From Chromera velia (lineage: Eukaryota; Sar; Chromeraceae), in assembly GCA_018398765.1 (NCBI GenBank), contig JAHBMJ010004498.1, positions 623-64,622 on the forward strand: a stretch of 64,000 bases of DNA, written 5' to 3'. Shown here piece by piece: positions 11,820 through 23,357 of the stretch; position 1 is the first letter of the stretch, and each line of letters begins with the position of its first letter. Made by a program: the position numbers and the translations under genes. The notes under the pieces are model-generated. The model saw only the letters and a list, made by a program, of their open reading frames with translations. It did no database searches and was not told the origin of the DNA.

Positions 11820-12379
11820 CATAGTGGCGTTAGCTGTAATATAGTAGGAATAGAGAAATGATCTGAATAGTTATGCCAAAATTAGTTACAAAAAAAATGT
11901 AACTTCATGTTTTCTTAAAATGGGTCTATATCTTACGTTAAAAACGTAACTTTAAGATTTTAATGCCTATAGTCCTCCGCTTTCATTGCGCGTACGCGAA
12001 AATGCACCGCCATCAGCTCGACCTGCGTAACAACCACCAGTAAGTTCACTGATAGAATCAAATGGCTAAGCTCCTGGCCAACAGCCAATCCATCTCTTCT
12101 TTCTTGGCTTGAGAGGGGGGCCTGGAAAAGCTTAACCTCCAAAGATCCCGGGCCCTCCCACAAAACCAGGAAGAAGAGGGGGGAGAAGAGCTGGGCCATC
12201 GAGAGGGGGGAGACAAGGAAGAGATGAGGTGGGGGACTTCAAAACAGGGGAAGATATACAGAGGAAGAGGAAGGATAGATTGAGACTACTACGTTAGTCA
12301 GACTTAGTCTGGAGATTTACTGAATCCTACTGAATCAGATCGACGACCAAATTTGAAAACGCGCCCTAGGCGCCGGCTA

Positions 12380-12573
12380 AAAAAAAAAAAAAAAGATCTC
12401 CCTAGATCGTCTACTTCTTTTTTTCTTTTTCAGTCAAACAACTGTTGTTCAACTGTTGCACAAGTATTACTTGTGTGTTGCACAACTGTTGTTAAGTGTT
12501 GTTCAGGGTCGAAAAGTAAAAAAAAAAAAAAAAAAAGATCTCCCGAGATCGTCTACTTTTTTTTTTTTCTCTA
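12380..12573. mobile_element. Short poly(A)/poly(T)-ended element
   Basis: A 194-base insert starts in a poly(A) run and ends in a poly(T) run plus CTCTA. Identical GCCGGCTA words flank it at 12372-12379 and 12574-12581, readable as an 8-bp target duplication, although GCCGGC is itself palindromic. A near-identical motif (agatctccc, one variable base, agatcgtcta) occurs in the same orientation near both ends. The centre is rich in TGTTG words, like the element at 14978-15315. Confidence 0.45.
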
Positions 12574-12822
12574 GCCGGCTATCATTGCTACCACACGACT
12601 TCAGGAAATGTCTAAGCTTTGAATGAATTGAATCAGCCCTCAATTATTACAGTAAGAACGATTGATAAGGCTCTGTTAAACTTAAACATTATATAAAGAA
12701 CGATTGCTGCATTAAATCCGTGTTTCTAAATTAGTTATGAATCATTTTACAATCCTAGTTACAATCAGTTGATGCAACTTCATAGTTAGCGCTTGTTGTT
12801 CAGATGCTTTCCAACCTACCTA

Positions 12823-13173
12823 CCCTGTAAAGACCTAGGAATTTAGACAGGAATTTAGAGCAATTTAGACAGGAATTTAGAGGAATTTAGACAGGAATTC
12901 AGCTAGGTATCTAAAGGTCCACGGTAGTAAAGGAATTTAAAGACAGGAATCTAGAGGAGTTTAACAAATTTTGGAGGTCAATTTCTCATGAACTACGATA
13001 GGTTAGAACTTAATATTAACGGTGTTTATAGGTCTAATATAGGTCTATAAGCACTAATCCTAATATCAAGTTCTAACTTATTATAGTTCATAAGAAATTG
13101 ACCTCCAAAGTTTAGGAATTTAGAGCTCTAAATTCCTTTAGATTCCTGTCTAAATTCCTAGGTCTTTACAGGG
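12823..13173. mobile_element. Foldback element, copy 1
   Basis: The ends are CCCTGTAAAGACCTAGGAAT and its inverse. Inside the termini lie repeated (ATTTAGACAGGA) units, and the central part folds back on itself through GGAGGTCAATTTCTCATGAA and a TTAGAACTT word, both inverted on the other arm. TA dinucleotides flank both ends. No coding capacity. The same family is seen at 61185-63081. Confidence 0.75.
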
Positions 13174-13705
13174 TAAGGATAACTTTGCATAAATTACGCC
13201 CTTAACCGTAACATTTATATTTCAGCATATATTACATACTATATAAAACGTAATATGGCCCTTCAGGCCATGTATATGTAACCAAGTTATATTAGTTACG
13301 GCTAACGCCACTATAGAGATATGGCTAGTAATCTATTTTGTTTACATTGTTTGGTTCAGTACTACTTAACTTAGTAGTAATATTTAATTTGATTATCAAA
13401 TTGATTAATTGATTAGTTTGAATAGTTTTATATTAGCTAGGTTTAGCGGACCTCTACTAACAGAGGTACATAATATTTAGTATTAATGTTCTGCCAAGTT
13501 TAAACTTGTGTTACAAATTTTTGTGTGTAGTAAAAGTGTATAACCTCCAGATATTTATAATCCAATTTTTATACTTTAATTTCAAATATGTATTTGAATA
13601 CAAAACAAAGATCCTAGCAAAGATCCCAAAGGGATCGCGAAACCTTAATAAATTGAATTAAATTCTAATATAATTGCATGGTATACTATACACAGTAGTA
13701 CGTGA

Positions 13706-14893
13706 CAGTACGGTTTAGGGCTGGGAAAAGGTTCATTGAGAAAAGGTTCAAATCTAAAAAAGTAAACCTGTTGAACCTGTTTTGAACCTATTGAACCTGT
13801 TGAACCTGTTTTGAACCTGTTTTGGAGGCCAGACGTGCGGCCACTGGCACAAGGCCGGCCAGGCCTACGCCGCCCACGGCCGATATAGGTGAAATAAGGA
13901 GCCGGAGCCGCGCGCACAGCAACTGTCCCCAGCCGGTTCAATTTATTGTGCCGGACAAACGCATGTCAGCATATGTCAGCATCATATGTCAGCATGAAAG
14001 AAAGAAAGAAACACTGTGATAGTCTTATGTTGACTAAATTGTCATGATTAATACGATCATATAAATTTAATTATGGCATTTTCCAATTTTTTCAGGCTTT
14101 TTTGATTGCTAATTTTCGACTATAAACAGTGAATAACTTGAGACTAGCACCTAATGTCAGCCTAAATATTGATTTAAACTATTTAAAAACACTACTAAGG
14201 CATAGATTCTATAATAAAACGTTCTAAAAATGCATTAAAGCCTAATTTAAAAACATAAGATAATATAAAAAAATGAGGTTTCTATTAATTAAAAGTGAAC
14301 CTGTTTTTGAACCTGTTTTTGAACCTGATTCAGGTTCATTACTTCGAAGTGAACCTTGAACCTTGAACCTTGAACCTTTTCCTAGCACTAGTACGGTTGG
14401 GAGTTACTACCGGCTCCTTTTAGCTAGTAGCGAGTTACTGTCAGTTTAGTAACCATGAGATGGTAACCAGCAGACTTGAAGACGTGTCTTACTACGATGG
14501 TAGTTTAAAGGAAAACTCGGATAAAAACAGTTACTAAACCCATTTGAAAGCCTGACCACTTAACCCATTAGCAGTTTAAAGCCCTAAAATGATCATATTT
14601 AAATAGTATATGCTATACATAATGATATACTAGTTAGAGCGAGTTAGAGTTCAGTCATAAAATGATGAACATTGAGTTTTACTAGAATAAACTTTTGATG
14701 AATGCAAAAAATATGATTTTTACTAGTCTAAAATTGGTTTTGTAAGTTAAGTTTGACTCAGAATATGGCTAAATCTGCCTGTTTTTAGCTATTACTACTA
14801 CCATTGGAACACTACTACCGTAACCACAAAGTTGGTAACCGGGCGGCCTAGTGGCTGCCTAGTAACCATCCTACTTTCGTTACTCCTAACCGT
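13706..14893. mobile_element. Possible outer TIR element hosting the 13716-14390 insertion
   Basis: If the inner element and one copy of its target duplication are removed, the left end reads ACAGTACGGTTGGGAGTTAC. This is inverted at the right end as GTTACTCCTAACCGTATTGT, with three mismatches. The flanks GTAGTAC and GTAGCAC are only an imperfect duplication. Ends are approximate. Confidence 0.4.
13716..14390. mobile_element. hAT-like non-autonomous element with perfect 8-bp target duplication
   Basis: Termini are TAGGGCTGGGAAAAGGTTCA on the left and, inverted, TAGTGCTAGGAAAAGGTTCA on the right. GTACGGTT is duplicated exactly at 13708-13715 and 14391-14398. Subterminal regions are filled with GAACCTGTTTT words on the left and their right-arm counterparts. 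The 8-bp duplication points to the hAT superfamily. No transposase frame is visible. Confidence 0.75.
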
Positions 14894-14977
14894 ATTGTGT
14901 AGCACTGTACTAAAAGGAACCCGACGATATAAACCTTTTCTAGCCTGAGGCAGTGGACCGCGGGGGGCACCCGGAAC

Positions 14978-15315
14978 CTAGGGGTAATTTAAAAAAAAAA
15001 AAAAATGGTCATTTTCATTTTTTTGTTTTTTATTTTTTTTCTGATGTCAATTTGAAACTAAAAAATATGTTGTTTAAGTGTTGTTGATGTGTTGCACGAA
15101 TCAACAAGTATTGTTTAAGTGTTGTTATACTATTGTTTCTTTGTTATAATGATAAATGAATGTTGTTGCACTGTTGTACAACTGTTGCTTATGTGTTGTA
15201 AGGTGTGGGGATGCTTGTCGTGCTTTGATGGAGGTCATCATCGAAAAGCAAAAAAAAAAAAAAAATTGCCCTGGAGACCGCGTTTTTTTTTTTTTTTTTG
15301 AAAATTACCCCTAGC
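14978..15315. mobile_element. Miniature element with perfect 8-bp target duplication
   Basis: A 338-base element has terminal inverted repeats CTAGGGGTAATTT and AAATTACCCCTAG, each followed inward by a long poly(A) or poly(T) run. The flanks CCCGGAAC at 14970-14977 and 15316-15323 are identical 8-mers. The interior is rich in TGTTG words. This is consistent with a hAT-type MITE; there is no coding potential. Confidence 0.75.
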
Positions 15316-15588
15316 CCGGAACATAAATCCTATCCTATCCTATCCATGAAGAGCCTGAGGTTGTAGTTGAATCTAGAGCTCAATGTAGTTGAATAAGCTT
15401 AGTAACCTTATAGGATTTAATAGCCACCTTTACAAAGCTAGCGTATTGCAGTGCATATATCTCTGTACTTGTCTCTGTTCGATTTTTTATTCCCGGATAA
15501 TTAATTTGTTTGCATGCATATCGATACTAATCGATACAATTAAACAATTTACAGTAAAATAAACCGATACAGATTCTGACACACGTAC

Positions 15589-15589
15589 G

Positions 15590-15619
<30 letters not shown>
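15589..15619. repeat. (TA)n microsatellite
   Basis: An uninterrupted TA dinucleotide run about 240 bases upstream of the PHD/HMG gene start. Confidence 0.95.
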
Positions 15620-15620
<1 letters not shown>

Positions 15621-15862
15621 AACGCGATCGATCCCCATTGATCGACGGCATGACCCCTTCGACATGCAATCAACCTCTTCGATCAGCACTCGATCGGTCA
15701 TTCATTCCATCAACGAAGCAGCTCAACACTCGATCGAGGGATCGCTGTTTCTTCGTTGATTGAAGCTTCTGTTCCGAAAAGATCGACCATCCAACGGCGT
15801 TCTGATCTGCAATTACCTGCCGGCTTGCAAACTTCGGAGCTCAACACTTTTCTCTCACAAGA
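15620..15862 (+). promoter_or_regulatory. 5' flank of the PHD/HMG gene with clustered CGATCG words
   Basis: The region is less AT-rich than its upstream neighbour and holds several GATCGA and CGATCG words (near 15625, 15642, 15680, 15692 and 15733). It probably carries the promoter and 5' UTR. This is inferred from position only; no TATA box or known motif is recognised. Confidence 0.3.
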
Positions 15863-18491
15863 ATGTGTGACAGCGATCGAGAGGAGGAACAGCTCCTCAT
15901 TGGGCGTTTCTTGGATAAGATCAACACTGGAGAGCTGAAGGACCCTGTAGCTCACGTGCTGTGCGAACACTGTTCGACAGGTGACTCCATGATCTCATGT
16001 GATGCTCTATCGATATCCCACTCGCTTTCTGGCATTGCAAGGGACTCCTCTTGAGAACCGCAGGTCATGACGAGGACAAGCTTTTAATTTGCGAAGACTG
16101 CGAAGGGGCTTATCACACTTACTGGTCAGTGAAAACAGGTCACGCTTCCCTTTCTTTTCATTTGTTGGCGGGATCGAAAACAGACTTCAAGGAGCCCATC
16201 TTTTGACTGTGAATAGTTCGTGGGTCTTCATTTTGTCTTGCCTCTCGAATGCAGCGTTGGCCTCTCTTCTGTCCCGAGCGATGATTGGTTCTGCTCTGAG
16301 TGTCGCCCTCCCAAAGACGCTACTCCTTGGAGGGGGCCGGGCAAGGGCAAACGCAAGCGCTCGAAAGTTGAAGATGTCGATTTTTCCGCTGAGCCCCAGC
16401 CGTACAAGACTGTGAAGAAAGAGAAAAAGACGCCTCCCGCAGCAGAGCCGCCGAAAACGGAGCCCGCCGTTTGCTTCATCTGCCACAAGAAAGGTCCTCA
16501 AATCCAACCGCTGCCAACTGGTTTTTGCCTCGCTCACGAAGACTGCACAAAAAAGTTTTCCGACAAGACCCCTGCCAGCAGCGGTTTCGTCTCTGGAAAG
16601 AAAAAGACCCTGGATCAGCTCGCATTTGAAGTTTTCAGGACTGAGCTTCGCGTTCGTCGAGAGAACTTCGGAACAGCATCGTTTTCTGTCAAAGAACTGA
16701 ATCAGGAGGCTCGAAAAGCGTGGGAAGAACTCACCATTGATCAAAAGGAGACCTACGAGGCCTTTGCACGGGAAGACAGCAACGATCTTCCACCGCCCGC
16801 TCCCTCTCGCCCCCGAAAACAGAAGAGTTCGTTGCACCCGACTTCAAAGCTGTCCTCGGACCCAGAGAAGGCTGCTGACTCCGTCCGCACAGCCACGGCG
16901 GTGCTGCAGTCGGAAACACCTGGCTTCACTTCCGAATCGATCGCTGCGAACCCCAGACTGCTGAATCAGCATGAGAACAACACGGCAGCTGGGTCTTTGG
17001 TGCGTGCCGAGCTTGACACCAAAACACCCTGTGTCACCAAAGAGAGGCCGACGAAGGCAGCCCCCGAAAAGAAGACGAAGAAAGCAGTCACTGGCGACAA
17101 ACAGAAGAAGGAAATCGGTGGAGAGAAGAACGGAAAGGGAACCCGTCCCTTCGACTTCTTTGTGCGCGAAGAAAAAGACCGCCTCCTGAAAGACAATCCG
17201 AATATGGACTCCAAGGACATCAAAAAGCTTCTCTCTGACAAGTGGAAGGCTCTTGAAAAGAACGAAAAGAAGGTAGCCACCCTGCGCTCTCAGTCTCATG
17301 CGGATCAATGTGCTGACTCGGCGGCGCGTGAGACTGTCACTCACGACCATATTTCGCTCTCATGCACTGCAGGTTTTCGAGGCGAAATCGAAGGAGTCAA
17401 AGCTGCTGTGCCAGGAGAAACAGGGCCATGATCTTCACACAGAGGCGCCGGAGTCGAAAGGCACTGACCTCCAGGTCAGCTTCCTGAAGATGACTGAGCT
17501 TCATGCAATCCACTGAATTGCGACGCCTTCAACTGCAATATCACTGTCAACTTCCCTTCAGGATGTCACCTCGCGAGACTCAAGTACCGCAAGCACAGAC
17601 GATGGAGGGCAGGATGAAATCAGGAGCGAATGCAACGCCCTTTCGTTTGCTGTGGTCCCTGAGAAAACCCCCGACGTTCCTGAGAGACCGACTGATCAAC
17701 AGCGGCCTCTGGCACCAGACGTGAGGAAGAACTGCCCTGTGCCGACAGTCACTTCCAAGATGGGTCTGCTTGGAATCTTATTGGACAACTCCAAGCAAGC
17801 CGAAAGCGACGACCAGGTCGGCAGATGACCGGGCACGATGGCCGCTCTCTTGGCGCAATTTGAATTAGAAGAACATCAGTGACTTGGACTCTTGCATGCA
17901 GGAAGAGGGCGTAGAGCTGGGTCCTGAACGAATGGAAGCTCTCGCGGAGGTCTTCGATTGGTACAAGGTACGCATTGACGCAACGAGTTGCTTGGGCCGT
18001 TGCTCTCCCGCAGAAACATGTTGTGCAGAAAAGGACTTGTCCACTCTTGCAGGCAATCAGCTCTGATGGTGCCCCCATAGACAGAACTGCTGTGGAGTGC
18101 TATCTGGAAGAGCGGTATGCCGCGCTTGACAGCGTTGCTTCGAGCTCTGACGATGTCGAGAAGCAAGCTGCCTGTGTCGCATTCATTCGGGACAAAGGGC
18201 TCCTGAACGGTGAGGCCGGATGCAGGCCGATCTGGTTTGGCAGAGAAACGCACAGTATCCCTTCCGCGATCTTGTCCTCAGCTGGATCCTTTGTACGCAC
18301 CAATGTTTGCAGACTCTGCTCTGCTGGGACTTCTGCTCTGCTGGGTCCTCGATCTTACTGGGGACGAACGCCAAGTCAGCCAGCCTCCTTTTGATCTTCT
18401 ACACGTGCGTGAAAATGCGAAGTGGCAAAAAAGACTTATCCATTGCTTGTTGCCTCACTGGCAGGACTATGCTGATATGGCTCTCCTCTGA
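15863..18491 (+). CDS. Chromatin protein with PHD finger and two HMG boxes
   Basis: Nine exons (15863-15980, 16064-16124, 16255-17272, 17373-17474, 17562-17816, 17902-17967, 18053-18209, 18313-18374, 18465-18491) give 1866 coding bases, 621 residues plus TGA, with phase consistent at every junction. Residues about 34-77 form a C4HC3 PHD finger split over three exons: LCEHC, ICEDC, YHTYC, then DDWFCSEC. A second Cys/His cluster (CFICH ... CLAHEDC) lies at about 132-157. HMG box A is about 178-232 and HMG box B about 356-413 (starting RPFDFFVREEKDRLL). Basic linkers are rich in Lys and likely nuclear. PHD fingers usually read histone H3 tails and HMG boxes bend DNA, so a role in chromatin or transcription is inferred. 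The C-terminal exons have no recognised domain. Confidence 0.85.
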
Positions 18492-18510
18492 AGTGGAAAC
18501 ATCGGATGAG

Positions 18511-18583
18511 GGTCTTGGGTTGGGCAACTTCATAAAGTGTTGGGTCGGGCATCCTCATGAGGTGTTGGGTGGGGCATCTTGAT
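18511..18583. repeat. Small minisatellite
   Basis: Three imperfect copies of a unit of about 26-28 bases (word GTGTTGGGTSGGGCATC) lie just after the PHD/HMG stop codon. A further partial repeat, ATCGCAATGAC, occurs at 18595 and 18723. Confidence 0.6.
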
Positions 18584-19503
18584 GAATGGAAGCGATCGCA
18601 ATGACCGTGCTTGCCAGCGTGCTCGCAATATGCACGAATTTTTCATCTTGGTGCCCGTCTGGTCCGCCTCCAAGACATCTGATCTTGTCTAGAGAGGCTC
18701 GGCATCGGTCGTCAATGCTGTGTATCGCAATGACTGTTCTAGTGATTGTTCACACTGGCAGGAAGTGTTGCACATGAACGATTGCAAGTGTCAAATAATT
18801 TTTAAAACTATTAATTACTAATAACATCCATTCAAATCGATTTGAAAATTTTTAGAAATTCGATCAGTCATTGGATCAGTGTGGATCAGTCAGTGACTAA
18901 ATTCTTATTTGAAATCGTAGTGTAAGTCTTTGGCTCCTCGTTTAGTTTTATGATTCTCGATGCAACTTAGGCTTTTTACTTTTTGAACTTAAAATAACAT
19001 TCAAGATCACAAAGATGACTCGTTTGGAATCTCTTCTCTATAACTCGTAACTGGTTTAACTTGCTGTAACAGTGTAACTACTTTATAACGTAAAAATTAG
19101 TTAGTAATCAATTGATTACCAATGACTAGTCAATTTAAGAGCTTTACACACTATACTCCCCATCTATTTCTTAATAATCAAAACGTAGGTCAGAATACAT
19201 TTTCAAAAAAATCTAAAAGAAAATGAATGCGTGCAATTAACCACTAGCAGAACATATATTATAAAAATATACGTACGGTGAAAGTTGTTGTCGATTCAGT
19301 GAGAAACATTTAACAATGTATAGTGAACGACATTGTTTTCGAAAAATAGACTGCGCAACACTCCGGGAATGCAAATGATAGTCCGAGCGCATAAAACCCT
19401 AGGTGAAGCCCTCAATACACCCAGCGAACGGACGAGTGGGCGAAAACACAGTGACCCGAGAGGCGCTTGTTCCAGGACTCCCCACTTTCGTCCCCTTTGT
19501 AAC
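18584..19503. other. Intergenic region between convergent genes
   Basis: Mostly AT-rich DNA between the convergent 3' ends of the PHD/HMG gene and the VPS13-family gene. No coding region, RNA gene or element boundary is recognised. Confidence 0.5.
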
Positions 19504-22500
19504 TCACTCCTCTTCGGGCATGTCGAATCGTGGATCTCTGAGGTTCACGTGTCTGTCCAGGGCCCGATTCTGGGCCCTGTACACCCGCACGTCTTGGAAC
19601 TGCGTGAATTGCGCGACGTCTGACGCAAAAGTGTTTACGAGTCCCTCTGAGAAAGACGCGAGGAAGGAGGACAGACCGAACACGGGGGCGAGGAGGCAGC
19701 GCAGAAACGCCCCCAGCGTGATCATCGCAATTGTCAGGTTGCTTCGACCGCTGCACACGCAAATGCTCATTGCATTTGTGACTCATTTCCCTAGTACGCA
19801 GCAGGCCATGAACGATCGAGAAGTGGAGAAGAGAGGAAACAGGGACAAGAAGATTGCGTTCCACACTCGGAAGTCAATAGAAGAGAGAAGACGAAGAACA
19901 TTCATGGCAGACATTCATGGCAGACTTCACGGCACGTGGCCAAGCGGTAGGAGAAGACACAACTTGCCAGAGTACAGACTATACACACGGTAAGTAACTT
20001 TGCGACCATGCTATCCCCTTCAACTCACACCAGGAAAGCGATTACCTGCGTGTGCAGGGCAGCAAATGTGCAATCGACGCCGACCGACCAACCGACCGAC
20101 CTGTAGAAGGCATTCCTGGGGTCCGCAGCCAGCCTCCTCCACGGAACGACGAAGGTATCGGCGAAGAGGCCCCAGAGGCCCTTTGCCAGCCCGTCAGCAA
20201 TACTGTCTGACCTGGGCCTTGATCCCCCCATCAACTTGTGAACCATCAACGAAGTTGTGAACAGGGAGTTGAACAGCCCTTTCATCGAGTGGGTCATCAA
20301 CTGCACAGCCCCCCAACGAAGTCCCAAAACCACAGCCTCTGCAAGCGTGAAACGCGACTCGACGTTCCCTCCTCTCCTTCTGCAACACGCACAGGGCTGC
20401 TGCGATTTGCGATTCTTCCTCCTGCTGCCCTTCTCCCGTTCTCCATACTCTCTCCCTCCCTCCCTCTGTATGGAGGCAGAAGAGGAATGAATCGGAAGTG
20501 TCAGGGGAGTAGCGGCTACAGCCGCAGCAGACCGAGGTTCCCTTCCTCCTCCTGCAGAATCTGTCGCTGTTGCACTCAACGGAGGCTCTCGCGTTGCTCT
20601 CAATCGACGACCCCCTCTCGGCGACTGTCCATCCTCTGGACTCAAACCTTCACCCTCAGCGCTTCCCCCTGCAAGAGGAGACTCATCTACTGCAGATGCT
20701 TCTGCGTGTCCGAGGAGACTCTCTACAGAATTTCCGCTATTGCCTAGAGCCTCCCCCTCCTGACGCTCGGCACTACGCATGCGTCTGCGTGCGTAGACTG
20801 TCTGCCACGCCTTCACCATGCGGAAGGGCATTTCAACGAACGATTTCAATCCTCCAAACACCCCCAAAACAGCCGAGAAACAGTACCCCGAGAAGAACGC
20901 TCGAAGAACTGTCGACGTCGCCTTTGACTTATACGACTTCAGAACCCGCTGTTTGACAATCACAGAAAGGGGCTCTACGAGGTGACGGGCAGAAACACCC
21001 CGAAGAGAGATGACCATATTCGGAGTGTCGATCGGAATCTGGTCAAGCAACTGCAGGATGGCATGTCCCTGGCCCTCCGCCTCTCCTGGAGCACCCGAGG
21101 TGGCTCCGCTGTCGGCCTCTCGACCTCGACTCTCATCACCTCCTGCTGCAGCTCCCCCGCGAGGCGTCGCCTCTGTTCCCTCTGCATGGCCTGGAGCATT
21201 CCCCATTCCCCTCGGACCCGCCCCTGTGTTTTGCCTCAGGTACACAGCGGACTCTGCCCGGGGTCCTGCAGAGGACACAGGAACCACTAGGGCAGACGAA
21301 CCACCCCCCGGGACGACCGCCGCGTCCCCATCGTCTCCTCCTGCAGCACCACTCGACTTCCCACCGTGCAAGCTTTTCTGATCCGACGACCGAATCAGCA
21401 GCTCGATTTTCACGCTGGACAGCTGTAGCCTGTTGATGTAGTACTGACGGGCCGCTCTCTGAAAGTCTGGCTGAGGCTGCTGCACTGCCCTGCATCGCAC
21501 CTCCTTGTTCAACAGCTGATGCAGTTGAGGGTCTTTCCACCAGCTCCCGTCGGGAGAGGGGGACACACTGCCCAGCCGTCGGGCCGCTACCCGTGCCAGC
21601 TGGAGGTACCTTAAATACTCTCTCAAGGCCGGCAGGTCTAAAACGGCTTCGACTAGACGAGAATCCTCCATACTTCCGGAACGAAGGTGTGCAGGAGAAA
21701 AGGGCAAACTAACCCCTGTCTGTCGCTGCTGCAGCTGCTGTGTCTGATCGTTTCCTTCTTCTTCCGCATCCTCGAGCCCTCCCCGATGGGAGGAGACCAC
21801 CGAGGCTTTACGGACAATGCGCAAAATGTCTGCCGCTGCGGACTGTCGACGCGTCTGCTGCACTGCAGACAAAGATCCCGGAACAAACGTCACAGGGTCC
21901 TCGAGGTCGGGGACTCCAAAGGCAAAATTTTCTGTCGAAGGATCTGCCGCTTGGAGGGCAGCATCGTAAGAGCGGAAATGGCTATGAATGCCGGTGTCGA
22001 AAGCCCGCACTCCCAGTGCGAAGGCGGCGTCTCCCTCTGCCTCGGAGTCGGAGAGACTGGAGGTGCTTCTGCGAGGCGGCCACTCAGGAGAATCGGGAGC
22101 TGCAGCCGCAGATTGACGGTCTCCTCGAGTGGTCTTTGTGCCCCTTGGAAGGGACGGAGCCCCCGGGGCAATTTGGGAGGACAGACCTAGTGCTGAAGAG
22201 GACGAAGCAGCGCGTGCGGACTCCCCAAACATCGGAGGTGAGGCGGGAGGTTGTCTCTTATCCCCTTCTCCTTCTCCCGGTGTGGAAGAGAGAGCGGGTT
22301 GTCGGTGTGTGGGGCTGGAGGGGGAGAAGAGAGTGTCCTCGGGGTAGGGCGTCAGGGGGCCTTGAGGCTCACCTGATGGGTCGAGTTGCGGAGAGGCAGG
22401 AACAGACGGGGAGTGGGGGGAGGGGAGGGGAGCAGCAGATCCAAGAGCCCTCTTTGAGGAGGCGGACGGTTTTTTTTCCTCGGGGGGGCCTCCAGAAGGA

Positions 22501-23357
22501 CCGGCCGCATTTCTTTCGTTCACCTGTCCACTTGAGGAGCCATTATGGTGTCTACTCTGGTGTCGTCGTTTTTTGCCGTGAGGGCTCGACCGCTTCTTTT
22601 GGACTGTTCCTCTTTTCTGCCTGAGAGCTGCCTCTGACTCTCTCTCCCTCCTCTGCTTCACGTCATCGGTAGCTGCTGTTCCCGCAGCGTCTGAAGAAGC
22701 TAACACTGCTCTGCGGGTATTGGCCATCTCTGCCTGGAAGAGACCGACCAGACGCATCAACACGGCAAGCTCCAGATTGATGCCCAGGCGAGGCAACCGA
22801 ACCTTGACGCTCCTCAGAACCGTCATCTGAGGGACCTTCTTTGATACAGCCTGACTGCTGCCGGCCCCCGTTGCCCCCCCTCCTGGGGCAGGTGCCGGGG
22901 CCGCAGCCGAGGACGAGGATCGAGATGCCTGCCTTGGTGGCATTTCGACTTCAAACAGGAACGCATCGCGAGTAGATGCAGCCTCTAACATCTTCACCAA
23001 ACGTTCCTGCTGGCCTTCTCTCGACCTCTCTGACCCTCTTCCGGCAATCACTGTGCCGTCTCCAGCAGCGACAGCTGCACCTGCCTGCCGCTGCACAGGG
23101 GGCGGACCTTCGTCGTATGAGGCCTCATCCTCCCCATCACTCTCCTCCTCCGCTCGGCCGAAGAGACCGCGCGCCCTTTTGTTGAAAATTTCGGTCAGAG
23201 CCGTTCTATCGTTTCTCTCACGTCTGTAGAGGATCACAGGAACCTCAGACGGCAAAAAATGATCCAACTGGAGATTCTCGAACGCCAACCGGAACGTTCG
23301 GCCCTCCACACTCTTCTTCACCGCAATTTGAAGTTGCTTCAAGTGAAGAAGCAGCAC
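19504..23357 (-). other. C-terminal ATG2_C-like region of the VPS13-family protein
   Basis: The exon 23357-20101 starts with [13 protein letters not shown] and [19 protein letters not shown], then a disordered insert of several hundred residues. It ends with conserved-looking helical segments: [33 protein letters not shown], and [20 protein letters not shown]. The last exon, 19750-19504, supplies [18 protein letters not shown] and ends MPEEE-stop. Order and composition fit the VPS13 C terminus (amphipathic helices that sit on membranes). The longer open frame reading to 20025 is an intron read-through. Confidence 0.75.

Larger units (their letters stand above)
11820..13317. mobile_element. 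TIR element with 10-bp target duplication (Mutator-like size class)
   Basis: The left end carries CATAGTGGCGTTAGC and the right end GCTAACGCCACTATAGA, an inverted pair. They are bounded by the direct repeat GATATGGCTA at 11810-11819 and 13318-13327. A 9-11 bp duplication is typical of Mutator-like (MULE) transposons, but no transposase frame is visible, so it would be non-autonomous. Two smaller elements (12380-12573 and 12823-13173) sit inside it. Confidence 0.6.

Noticed and set aside
20025-20100. Read-through extension of the VPS13 frame to a stop at 20025
   Set aside because: A donor GTCGGT at 20100 joins in phase to the exon 19750-19504, which encodes a plausible conserved C terminus.
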